Shown: positions 32,523 through 38,561 of the stretch, piece by piece | Position numbering within the stretch: position 1 is the first letter of the stretch | Layout of the letters: each line of letters starts with the position of its first letter | From: Eubacterium sp. | GTDB taxonomy: Bacteria > Bacillota_A > Clostridia > Peptostreptococcales > Anaerovoracaceae | Direction: 5' to 3' | Length of the DNA stretch: 38,561 nucleotides | Assembly: GCA_017425345.1 (NCBI GenBank) | Contig: JAFOML010000013.1 | Span: forward strand, 1-38,561 | The notes under the pieces: generated by a model | The model's database searches: none | Told to the model about the DNA's origin: nothing | The model's input: only the letters and a program-made list of their open reading frames with translations | Program-made: the position numbers and the translations under genes

Positions 32523-32598
32523 TAATTGAAGGGTGATTTGTACTAGAAAGGGATCAAATGACAGCTGCAGACACTCTTCTGTTTGAACTAATCTCTTG

Positions 32599-32672
32599 TT
32601 TTTCCTGTTTTAGTTCAAAAAAGGAGTGGGATTTCTCGCAGAATATGGGTTTTCTTGAAATATCCTGCGACA
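32599..32672 (-). repeat. Diverged inverted repeat, copy 2 (74 bases)
   Basis: Minus-strand partner of 32380-32453 with the same conserved blocks and spacing. It overlaps a perfect 10-base-pair hairpin TTTGAACTAA/TTAGTTCAAA (32582-32591/32610-32619), which uses the TTTTGAACTA block. No real gene is seen from 32168 to 32753; short open frames there are not convincing. Confidence 0.7.
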
Positions 32673-32708
32673 TGCGCAATCGCAGCGGCCACCAGACCAG
32701 CGCAATAC

Positions 32709-32735
32709 AAAAGCCGCCGGGCAAGAGCCGGCGGC
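32709..32735 (-). terminator. Terminator of the secreted two-repeat protein gene
   Basis: On the minus strand GCCGCCGG pairs with CCGGCGGC (plus-strand 32713-32720/32728-32735) with a seven-base loop, followed by TTTTGTATT. It lies 18 bases after the stop codon. Confidence 0.8.
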
Positions 32736-32753
32736 CGCGAGTGTCGTAGTGTA

Positions 32754-33626
32754 TTAGTTCCATTCCAGCGTGTATGCACCGCAGGATTTCTTGGACATGT
32801 TCTGGACCTGAATGTAGTATTTGACCTTGGCGGGTCTGGTCAGGGTGACCGTGTAGGTCTTGGCAATCTCTTCACCGTTTGCGCGGTTCAGCTTCAGGAC
32901 AGCTTTCTTGTTCTTGCCGAATACCTTATACGTGATGGTCGCCTTCAGTCCGGCATTGCTGACAGCGTTGAAGGTGAACTTGACGTAGGTCGACTTGGTT
33001 GTGACCTTGTACCACTTGGAGGCCTTGCCCGGGATGGTGTAGCCCTTGCGGACCTTTCCGGATTTGATTGCCTTAGCCTTGCTTTTCTTCTTACCGAACT
33101 TGCCGGTGTACTGCTCATTGGTGTAAGCTGCGCTGGTGTAATAGACACCGTAGGAACTGTCGTAAGCAGCATTGGTGATTTCTGCTTTGATGTAGTAGGT
33201 CTTGCCCTTATCGACACCATAGCGCGTGTAGTTTCTGTAATCCGATGTAGTACCGCCTGAATAGCTGTATGCGGTACGGGCAGAAATCGGTTTGTACTTG
33301 CTGTTGCAGAGTGTCGTGTAGCCGTCGCCGATGATGTAGAGGGTCAGCAGGCCGGCTTTAGCCGGAGTGACCTTGAAATATACGTAGTAGCCGCTTGCCG
33401 GTCCGGAGCTGCTGTAGACAAACTGTGTCGGATCGGAAAGATCGGAACTCAGGTCCACGGTACCGCCGGATGGCGGCAGTGCAACGACGCCTTTCAGGGC
33501 ATGGCTGGACAGTCTGGCGGACTGAATAGAGCTGCTTTCCGCGAAGACAGCGGTTGCAGAAGTCAGACAGAAGACGACTGCAACAGTCAGCGCCAAGAGC
33601 AGCATAAATACCTTATTCTTTTTCAT
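32754..33626 (-). CDS. Secreted protein with two beta-sandwich-like repeats (unknown function)
   Basis: 290 residues. A signal peptide (KKNK, hydrophobic 7-27, cleavage probably after AVFA at about 29) has no lipobox, so the protein is exported and released or loosely held. Two related beta-rich modules follow: about 50-155 (GYYVYFKVTPAKAGLLTLYI... KGKTYYIKAEI) and about 185-290 (KWYKVTTKSTYVKFTF... VKYYIQVQN), joined by a very basic linker (FGKKKSKAKAIKSGKVRKG). Each has the 'surface-exposed Tyr plus final Y-x-I/V-x-V' look of PPC-type carbohydrate- or protein-binding sandwiches, but I cannot assign a family. ATG 33626 has GAGGAGG six bases upstream; the frame is open to 33974, but that part is promoter and the opposite gene. 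Transcribed divergently from the barnase operon. Confidence 0.78.
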   Translation of the reverse strand: MKKNKVFMLLLALTVAVVFCLTSATAVFAESSSIQSARLSSHALKGVVALPPSGGTVDLSSDLSDPTQFVYSSSGPASGYYVYFKVTPAKAGLLTLYIIGDGYTTLCNSKYKPISARTAYSYSGGTTSDYRNYTRYGVDKGKTYYIKAEITNAAYDSSYGVYYTSAAYTNEQYTGKFGKKKSKAKAIKSGKVRKGYTIPGKASKWYKVTTKSTYVKFTFNAVSNAGLKATITYKVFGKNKKAVLKLNRANGEEIAKTYTVTLTRPAKVKYYIQVQNMSKKSCGAYTLEWN

Positions 33627-33708
33627 GTGCATCCTCCTCAAATAACGGTTACCGCGCGCGAAATCCGAGAGAATTTGGCGCGGAGATATAGTTTCATTGC
33701 TCATTCCA

Positions 33709-33753
33709 ATTATACAGGATTTGATTGAAAATTGCGACAGGAAATGGTATGAT
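33709..33753. promoter_or_regulatory. Overlapping divergent promoters: secreted protein (-) and barnase operon (+)
   Basis: Plus strand: TTGAAA (33725-33730), 17 bases, then TATGAT (33748-33753) with an upstream TG (33745-33746), an extended consensus promoter. Minus strand: TATAAT at 33709-33714; its -35 zone (33732-33737, TCGCAA) lies inside the plus promoter spacer. The two promoters cannot be fully occupied together. Confidence 0.65.
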
Positions 33754-33777
33754 TTTTTTAGATTGGAGGAGTATATT

Positions 33778-34308
33778 TTGAAGAAAAGAATCAGTTTGAT
33801 TGTCCTCGCGCTGATCGTGGTGATTTCCGCATTTGCGCTGACAGGCTGCGGCAGCGGGGACCGATCTTCAGACCCGGGAAGCAGTGCGGTCAGCTCGGCG
33901 GAAGCGAGCGCGGCGGGCGCTGCGGACAGTGCTGCGGAAGACGGGTCTTTGGAAGCGATCGCAGAGGACGGCACCTATGACAGCAAGGACGAAGTTGCGC
34001 TGTACCTGCATGTGTATGAGCATCTCCCGGATAATTACATCACCAAGAAAGAGGCCAGAGCACTCGGCTGGGATGGAGGATCCGTGGAGCGTTACGCAGA
34101 AGGGAAGTGTATAGGCGGAGACTATTTCGGAAACTACGAGGAGAATCTGCCGCCGGAAGACTCCTATCATGAATGCGATATCGATACGCTCGGCAGCGGA
34201 AGCCGCGGAGCCAAGCGGATCGTGTACAGCGATGATGGAGACATCTATTACACAGAAGATCATTACAGGCACTTCACACAGCTGTATGATAAGGATGGTG
34301 CGGTATGA
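33778..34308 (+). CDS. Lipoprotein barnase-type ribonuclease
   Basis: 176 residues starting at TTG (GGAGGA seven bases upstream; no other sensible start). A lipoprotein signal peptide with lipobox LTG-C24 predicts anchoring on the outer face of the membrane. An Ala/Ser/Gly linker (about 25-68) leads to a barnase/RNase N1 domain (about 72-170): LPDNYITKKEARALGW, IGGDYFGNYEENLP, ECDID, RIVYSDDGDIYYTEDHY. By alignment with barnase from memory, K27, E73, R83, R87 and H102 correspond to K90, E132, R143, R147 and H162, so the general acid/base set is intact. Guanine-contact R59 is replaced by Tyr120. Cys111 and Cys133 lie on strands that could be adjacent, so a disulfide is possible. The stop overlaps the barstar-type gene in ATGA. 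Confidence 0.9.
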   Translation: MKKRISLIVLALIVVISAFALTGCGSGDRSSDPGSSAVSSAEASAAGAADSAAEDGSLEAIAEDGTYDSKDEVALYLHVYEHLPDNYITKKEARALGWDGGSVERYAEGKCIGGDYFGNYEENLPPEDSYHECDIDTLGSGSRGAKRIVYSDDGDIYYTEDHYRHFTQLYDKDGAV

Positions 34309-34586
34309 AAAACTATATCATTGATCTCACAGGCGTGAGGGGTCCTGTGGATGTACAGCAGCGGATCGCAGACGGTCTCGAGGCGCCGGACTGGTACGGC
34401 GGGAATCTGGACGCGCTTTTCGATCTGCTGGGAGAGCGGCAGGGAACCGTTCAGATCATAGGAGTACAGAAAGCGGCATGGATCATGCCGGGATATATGC
34501 GGAAGCTTGAGCGCGTGTGCAGGGCTGCCGCAGGAGAGAACGAGACGCTTTCGATCATCTTAGAAGAGAATGGAGGAAAGATATGA
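34305..34586 (+). CDS. Barstar-family ribonuclease inhibitor
   Basis: 93 residues, cytosolic (no signal). The inhibitory helix is clear: PDWYGGNLDALFDLL (28-42), matching barstar PEYYGENLDALWDCL, with the two acidic residues that plug barnase's active site (barstar D35 and D39) as D36 and D40. Trp38 is replaced by Phe39. The last strand LSIILEEN matches barstar DITIILS. It should bind and block the barnase domain encoded just upstream, protecting the producer from unexported enzyme. The ATG shares ATGA with the barnase stop, and its own TGA shares ATGA with the next gene, so all three proteins are probably made together. Confidence 0.92.
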   Translation: MKNYIIDLTGVRGPVDVQQRIADGLEAPDWYGGNLDALFDLLGERQGTVQIIGVQKAAWIMPGYMRKLERVCRAAAGENETLSIILEENGGKI

Positions 34587-36196
34587 TCAGAGATGGTAAG
34601 ATTTGGGTCGCCAATAACAAGGATGGTGAGCCGGTATATCTGCTTCCCAGAATGTCCAATCGACACGGTCTTGTAGCCGGCGCTACCGGAACCGGAAAGA
34701 CTGTGACCCTGAAGGTCCTTGCAGAGAGCTTCAGTGAGATGGGTGTTCCGGTATTCATGGCAGATGTGAAGGGCGATATCGCCCCCATGATGAAAGCCGG
34801 GGAGGACAGCCAGAACATGCAGGAGAGAATCGAAAGATTCGGCCTTGCGGAGCATGGATTCCAGTATCAGGGATATCCGGTACAGATCTGGGACATTTAC
34901 GGAAAGACCGGTATTCCGCTGAGAACGACCATATCGCAGATGGGACCGCTGCTGCTTTCGCGGATCCTGGGACTGAATGATCTCCAGTCTGATATTCTGA
35001 CGATCGTCTTCAAGATCGCGGATGATAACCACCTGCTGCTGATCGATACCAAAGACCTCAAGGCGATGCTGGCCTATGTGGATGAGCACGCGGCAGATTT
35101 CCAGCAGGAATATGGAAAAGTCAGCAGTGCATCCATCGGCGTCATCACCCGCGCGATCGTTGCGCTGGAGATGGAAGGCGGAGACATTTTCTTCGGAGAA
35201 CCGGACCTGAACGTAACAGACTGGCTTGGTCTCGGCGCAGGCGGCTACGGAATGATCAACATTCTGGACAGTTCCAGCCTGATCAACAGCGGCAAGCTCT
35301 ACTCTACTTTCCTCCTGTGGCTGCTGTCTGAGCTGTTCGAGATCATGCCGGAAGTGGGCGATCTGGACAAACCGAAGATGATCTTCTTCTTCGATGAGGC
35401 ACACCTGCTGTTCAATGACGCGCCGAAGGCGCTCTTAGAAAAGATCGAGCAGATGGTCAAGCTGATCCGTTCCAAGGGTGTCGGTGTGTACTTCTGTACC
35501 CAGAACCCGAGAGACGTTCCGGACGGCGTGCTTGCACAGCTGAACAACAAGATCCAGCACGGACTGAGAGCATACACTCCGGCGGATCAGAAGGCGGTTC
35601 GCGCGGCAGCGGATGCGTTCCGCGTCAATCCGGACTTCGACACCTATGAGACGATTCTTGCCCTCGGAACCGGCGAGGCAGTTATCTCCACGCTGGGTGA
35701 GGACGGCATTCCGTGCGTAGCGCAGAAGTGCTTCGTTCTCCCGCCGAAGAGCACCTTCGGAACGATCACGGATGCAGAGCGTGATCAGGCAGTCAAAGGC
35801 AGTCTGATGTACAGCAAGTACGCGCAGATGGTGGACAACCAGTCGGCATACGAGGATCTGGCCAAGAAGGTCGAGGAAGAAGCGGCGGCAGCAGCTGCAG
35901 CCAAGGAAGAAGCGGCAGCGGCAGCAGCGGCGGAAAAAGAAAGAATCGCGGCAGAGAAGGCGAAGGAAAAGGAAGCAGCTGCGGCAGCCAAGGCGGCTGA
36001 ACGGGAAAAGGAAAAAGAAGAGCGCCAGCGCAAACAGGCGATGAAGTCTGTCGGCAACTCTCTGGCAGGAACCGTAGGACGGCAGGTTGGCAAGACGCTG
36101 GGCGGAACCTTCGGAACGTTCGGCAAGACGCTGGGCGGAAATGTTGGAGCAAGCCTTGGACGAGGCCTGCTGGGTACACTGTTTAAGAACAAATAA
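34583..36196 (+). CDS. HerA/YjgR-like (DUF853) ATPase with Ala-Glu coiled coil and Gly-rich tail
   Basis: 537 residues. FtsK/HerA-superfamily ATPase core: Walker A GATGTGKT (33-40), FMADVKGDIAPMM (58-70, family signature), Walker B IFFFDEAH (267-274), and sensor/arginine region FCTQNPRDVPDGVLAQL (304-320). Then an Ala/Glu/Lys-rich coiled coil (about 425-485) and a Gly-rich basic tail with the repeat GKTLGGTFG/GKTLGGNVG (503-521). E. coli YjgR is the best-known relative; its function is not established. The start at 34583 is fixed by the ATGA overlap with barstar and by GGAGGAAAG. Membership of the barnase-barstar operon is strongly suggested by the overlap; a functional link is only inference. 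Confidence 0.88.
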   Translation: MIRDGKIWVANNKDGEPVYLLPRMSNRHGLVAGATGTGKTVTLKVLAESFSEMGVPVFMADVKGDIAPMMKAGEDSQNMQERIERFGLAEHGFQYQGYPVQIWDIYGKTGIPLRTTISQMGPLLLSRILGLNDLQSDILTIVFKIADDNHLLLIDTKDLKAMLAYVDEHAADFQQEYGKVSSASIGVITRAIVALEMEGGDIFFGEPDLNVTDWLGLGAGGYGMINILDSSSLINSGKLYSTFLLWLLSELFEIMPEVGDLDKPKMIFFFDEAHLLFNDAPKALLEKIEQMVKLIRSKGVGVYFCTQNPRDVPDGVLAQLNNKIQHGLRAYTPADQKAVRAAADAFRVNPDFDTYETILALGTGEAVISTLGEDGIPCVAQKCFVLPPKSTFGTITDAERDQAVKGSLMYSKYAQMVDNQSAYEDLAKKVEEEAAAAAAAKEEAAAAAAAEKERIAAEKAKEKEAAAAAKAAEREKEKEERQRKQAMKSVGNSLAGTVGRQVGKTLGGTFGTFGKTLGGNVGASLGRGLLGTLFKNK

Positions 36197-36223
36197 TTCA
36201 ATAAGGTTAGGAAGGACACTGAT

Positions 36224-37132
36224 ATGACGAGACCGACGTTAGTCGTAATGGCTGCGGGAATGGGTTCCCGCTACGGCGGACTGAAGCAGATCGATCAGCT
36301 TACTGAACAGGGAGAGATCCTCTTGGATTTCTCCCTGTATGATGCTATGATGGCTGGGTTCGACCGTGTAGTTTTTGTAATCAAGGAAGAAAATGAAGAG
36401 GATTTCCGTGCGCTCATCGACGAGCGCGCAGGCCGCCACCTGGAGGTGCACTATGCATTCCAGAAGATAACCGACCTGCCGGAGGGCTATGCTGTACCGG
36501 AGGGTCGCGTCAAACCCTGGGGTACCGCGCATGCCGTCTACAGCGCGCGCGAATACATTGACGGACCGTTTGCCGTGATCAACGCGGACGACTATTACGG
36601 GCCGGGCGCGTTTGCGCAGGTATATGACTACCTGACAGAAAACCCGGAGGGCTACTGCATGGCAGGCTACCGGCTGTCGAACACGATGACGGAGAACGGG
36701 TATGTTTCGCGCGGCGTATGCGAGGTCGACGAGGCAGGTACGCTGAAGAGTGTCGTTGAACGCCTGAAGATCCAGTGGCGCGGCGAGAAGGTCGTCTATA
36801 CCGAGGATGACGGTGAGACCTGGACGGAGCTGCCGGCGGATGCTACCGTGTCTATGAATTTCTGGGGATTCCCGGGCGCGATGATGAAGGAGCTGGGAAA
36901 CGGTTTTCCGGCCTTTTTGGACAAAGCCTTAGCCGAAAACCCCATGAAGGGCGAATACTTCCTGCCCTCCATTGTTGAATCGTTAATAGACGATGGGAAA
37001 GCATCTGTACGGGTTCTGCGTTCTCCGGACCGCTGGTTTGGCGTGACATACAAGGAGGACCGACAGACGGTCGTTGATGCTCTGCAGTCGATGAAAGACC
37101 GCGGATTATATCCGGAAAAGCTTTGGAAATAG
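36224..37132 (+). CDS. Sugar-phosphate nucleotidyltransferase-family protein
   Basis: 302 residues. The N-terminal Rossmann-like NTP-transferase signature VVMAAGMGSRYGGLKQ (7-22) is followed by LDFSLYDAMMAGFDRVVFVI, KPWGTAHAVYSARE (nucleotide/sugar contact) and VINADDYYG (metal-binding Asp pair). Relatives make NDP-sugars such as UDP- or dTDP-glucose; the sugar is uncertain. C-terminal DRWFGVTYKEDRQTV is shared by a clostridial subgroup in which the protein stands alone. It starts 27 bases after the ATPase gene with no terminator between, so read-through is likely. Confidence 0.88.
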   Translation: MTRPTLVVMAAGMGSRYGGLKQIDQLTEQGEILLDFSLYDAMMAGFDRVVFVIKEENEEDFRALIDERAGRHLEVHYAFQKITDLPEGYAVPEGRVKPWGTAHAVYSAREYIDGPFAVINADDYYGPGAFAQVYDYLTENPEGYCMAGYRLSNTMTENGYVSRGVCEVDEAGTLKSVVERLKIQWRGEKVVYTEDDGETWTELPADATVSMNFWGFPGAMMKELGNGFPAFLDKALAENPMKGEYFLPSIVESLIDDGKASVRVLRSPDRWFGVTYKEDRQTVVDALQSMKDRGLYPEKLWK

Positions 37133-37144
37133 GTGAAAAAGCGC

Positions 37145-37173
37145 TTGCATCTAAGCTGGACCGGGAGTATAAT
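37145..37173 (+). promoter_or_regulatory. rpsF-ssb-rpsR promoter
   Basis: TTGCAT (37145-37150), a 17-base spacer, and a perfect TATAAT (37168-37173). It starts 13 bases after the nucleotidyltransferase stop. Confidence 0.8.
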
Positions 37174-37179
37174 AATAGG

Positions 37180-37265
37180 GCGTGTTCTGCGAGGAGGATG
37201 CAGACGCGCAAGTCTCTGCACCGTATGAGAGCGGTGCCATTTAGTCCACAGGGAGGTGAAAACGG
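37180..37265 (+). promoter_or_regulatory. rpsF leader with a hairpin resembling the S6:S18 autoregulatory site
   Basis: The roughly 86-base leader contains GCACCG (37218-37223) pairing with CGGTGC (37232-37237), with CCG in the stem/loop junction, then a strong ribosome binding site (AGGGAGGTG, 37249-37257). S6-S18 complexes bind CCG-containing hairpins in rpsF leaders of many bacteria; the match here is by shape and position. Confidence 0.5.
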
Positions 37266-37556
37266 ATGACGAACTACGAATTGATGTTCATTATCAACCC
37301 AACGCTGGAAGAGGAAAAGAAGAACGCTGACATCGAGATGGTCAAGACGATCGTCGAGAACGGAGGCGGAGAGGTTTCCAATGTTGACGTCTGGGGAATG
37401 AGAAAACTCGCATACCCGATCGAGAAGAAGTCGGAAGGGTACTACGTAGTCGTTGATTTCCAGGCTCCTGCTGATCTGCCGAAAGAGATGAGCAGAAGAC
37501 TGAGAATCTCCGATGACGTTATGCGGCATCAGATCATCAACAAGGATGCTAAATAA
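37266..37556 (+). CDS. rpsF: Ribosomal protein bS6
   Basis: Small-subunit protein bS6, 96 residues. It starts MTNYELMFIINPTLEEE, the usual N-terminus, and has VDVWGMRKLAYPIEKKSEGYY, the conserved centre, and SRRLRISDDVMRH near the end. It binds 16S rRNA as a heterodimer with bS18, encoded two genes downstream. It is the first gene of the rpsF-ssb-rpsR operon, with a 34-base gap to ssb. Confidence 0.98.
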   Translation: MTNYELMFIINPTLEEEKKNADIEMVKTIVENGGGEVSNVDVWGMRKLAYPIEKKSEGYYVVVDFQAPADLPKEMSRRLRISDDVMRHQIINKDAK

Positions 37557-37590
37557 GATTGCCTGATAAGTAAGAATCGAGGTGTAGCGA

Positions 37591-38103
37591 ATGAATAGTG
37601 TTCAACTGATCGGAAGGCTTACCAGAGATCCTGAAATCAGGTATACATCCGGGAGCCAGATGGCGGTCGCGAGCTTCACGATCGCAATTGACAGGCCGAC
37701 GAGAGCCGGAGGAGAGCGGCAGACGGATTTCCCGCGGATCACGGTATTCGGAAGACAGGCGGAGACCTGTGAGAAGTACCTGGCTAAGGGACGCAAGGTC
37801 GCGATCGAAGGCAGAATCCAGACAGGCAGCTATCAGAACAAGAACGGTGAGACCATCTACACGACGGACGTTGTGGCAAACCGTGTCGAGTTCCTCGAAT
37901 GGGGAGATCGGCAGGGCCAGGGCGGCGGCTTTGAGAATCAGAGCTATGGCGGCCAGAGCTACGGCGGACGCGGCGGCCAGAACGACTACGGTAACCAGGG
38001 CGGTTACGGCGGTCAGAGCAGCTACAATAATCAGCGTTCAGAAGCACCTGCGCCGGAGATGCCGGATAGTTTCCAGGCGATCGATGAGGATGTTCCATTC
38101 TAG
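37591..38103 (+). CDS. ssb: Single-stranded DNA-binding protein
   Basis: 170 residues. The OB-fold (about 1-108) opens MNSVQLIGRLTRDPEIRYT and includes VASFTIAIDRP and RKVAIEGRIQTGSYQNKNG. A long Gly/Gln/Tyr/Asn-rich linker with SYGGQSYGG repeats (about 110-150) leads to the acidic tip DEDVPF that recruits replication and repair partners. It is in the standard position between the two ribosomal genes, which keeps SSB supply tied to growth. Confidence 0.97.
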   Translation: MNSVQLIGRLTRDPEIRYTSGSQMAVASFTIAIDRPTRAGGERQTDFPRITVFGRQAETCEKYLAKGRKVAIEGRIQTGSYQNKNGETIYTTDVVANRVEFLEWGDRQGQGGGFENQSYGGQSYGGRGGQNDYGNQGGYGGQSSYNNQRSEAPAPEMPDSFQAIDEDVPF

Positions 38104-38121
38104 TGAAAGGAGAATCAGATA

Positions 38122-38352
38122 ATGGAAAGAAGACGTGGTGGCATGAGAAGAAAGAAAGTATGCCAGTTCTGCGCAGATAAATCTGAGGCTATCGACTACA
38201 AGGACGTTGAAAAGCTGAAGAAGTATGTTACCGAGAGAGGCAAGATCCTGCCGAGAAGAATCACCGGAACATGCGCTAAGCATCAGAGAGAACTGACCAC
38301 TGCTGTCAAGCGTGCCAGAATCGTTGCCCTGCTGCCGTACGTAGCAGACTAA
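38122..38352 (+). CDS. rpsR: Ribosomal protein bS18
   Basis: Small-subunit protein bS18, 76 residues. It has KVCQFCADK (about 12-20), then [32 protein letters not shown] and [12 protein letters not shown], the family core. Three cysteines (two in CQFC, one in GTC) plus the His nearby fit the zinc-binding (C+) paralogue type. AAAGGAGA is nine bases upstream. It ends the operon and is followed by a clear terminator. Confidence 0.98.
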   Translation: MERRRGGMRRKKVCQFCADKSEAIDYKDVEKLKKYVTERGKILPRRITGTCAKHQRELTTAVKRARIVALLPYVAD

Positions 38353-38385
38353 GGTCAACACATAATCATAAAAGTCGCAATAAAA

Positions 38386-38414
38386 CGGCTGCTTCGAAAG
38401 AAGCAGCCGCTTTT
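38386..38414. terminator. Bidirectional terminator between rpsR and glgP
   Basis: CGGCTGCTT (38386-38394) pairs with AAGCAGCCG (38401-38409), followed by CTTTTCGTTT on plus and TTTTATT on minus. It lies between convergent genes. Confidence 0.85.
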
Positions 38415-38458
38415 CGTTTGTCAATATTGCCCGTTCGGACGGTCTACGGTTCTGCTGT

Positions 38459-38561
38459 TTACAGCACCGGCTCCGAATGCCAGATGTCACGCGCATAATC
38501 CTCGATGGAACGATCTGCTGCGAAGCGAGCCGCCTCCGCGATGTTCACGATGGACATGCTG
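38459..38561 (-). CDS. glgP: Glycogen/alpha-glucan phosphorylase, C-terminal end (rest outside window)
   Basis: The last 33 codons of a minus-strand gene are visible. The reading frame gives SMSIVNIAEAARFAADRS followed by IEDYARDIWHSEPVL and a TAA. This is the conserved end of glycogen phosphorylases (pattern NIA..G.FSSDR.I.EYA..IW), here with FAADR in place of FSSDR. The enzyme releases glucose-1-phosphate from glycogen using PLP; the PLP lysine lies outside the window. The stop at 38459-38461 is 49 bases from the bidirectional terminator. The short length limits certainty, but the motif is distinctive. Confidence 0.82.
   Translation of the reverse strand, partial: SMSIVNIAEAARFAADRSIEDYARDIWHSEPVL

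Noticed and set aside
32158..32763. Several short open frames in the gene-free region, two of which share a peptide-like pattern (IFCEK...FEL.QEK)
   Set aside because: The shared pattern comes from the 74-base inverted repeat read in both orientations. No starts, binding sites or coding bias support proteins.
32754..33974. A 406-codon reading of the secreted protein gene starting at 33974
   Set aside because: The extra N-terminus overlaps the barnase gene and both promoters. A signal peptide with an ideal ribosome binding site begins at 33626.
1..38561. tRNA, rRNA, CRISPR array, insertion sequence or prophage genes
   Set aside because: I scanned both strands for T-arm motifs, repeat-spacer patterns and transposase/integrase signatures and found none I could support.

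Overview
The window is a stretch of chromosome from an anaerobic Clostridia-type Bacillota. Evidence for this is the origin-proximal gene set (mnmG-rsmG-parA-parB with parS sites, gdpP-rplI-dnaB, rpsF-ssb-rpsR), a DnaD primosome protein, RNase M5 next to RsmA, an LTA-synthase-like enzyme, rubredoxin, an MttB-family methyltransferase and a giant 2-hydroxyacyl-CoA dehydratase activase. I cannot name the genus. Coding density is high and most genes are moderately GC-rich. One islet (about 30.8-32.75 kb) is clearly different.

Layout. 1-3.4 kb: end of mnmG, then rsmG, two perfect parS sites, parA and parB, closed by a structured RNA/terminator. 3.4-15.6 kb: a long plus-strand run of tightly packed or overlapping genes for c-di-AMP hydrolysis (gdpP), ribosome (rplI), replication (dnaB, a DnaD protein carrying a helicase-loader N-terminal domain), division (FtsB/DivIC-like), rRNA maturation (rnmV, rsmA), cell envelope (LTA-synthase-like), a GNAT acetyltransferase and a double acyl-CoA-synthetase-like protein whose second half has lost its catalytic motifs. 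15.8-18.9 kb (minus): an MttB-family methyltransferase and an NhaC-family antiporter, with a palindromic operator candidate upstream. 19.0-21.4 kb (minus): aroB and a divergent CCA-adding-enzyme relative. 21.5-23.0 kb (plus): a YdcF/SanA-like protein and a small membrane protein. 23.0-24.1 kb (minus): plsC and trxA. 24.2-25.1 kb (plus): a PAP2 phosphatase, probably on a leaderless mRNA, and rubredoxin. 25.1-30.8 kb (minus): glycerate kinase overlapping the 1493-residue dehydratase activase.

30.8-32.75 kb is a gene-poor islet. It holds a long nested palindrome, an orphan PD-(D/E)XK-type nuclease under a strong promoter, and about 590 bases of hairpins and diverged inverted repeats. At 33.7 kb two divergent promoters overlap. 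Leftward lies a secreted two-repeat protein. Rightward lies a three-gene operon with ATGA overlaps at both junctions: a lipid-anchored barnase-type RNase, a barstar-type inhibitor and a HerA/YjgR-like ATPase. I rate this operon the best candidate for an unusual system in the window. The end carries a sugar-nucleotidyltransferase, rpsF-ssb-rpsR with an S6:S18-type leader, a bidirectional terminator, and the C-terminus of a minus-strand glycogen phosphorylase.

Function and regulation statements are read from motifs and neighbours only. No database search or folding program was run, and all pairings were worked out by hand.
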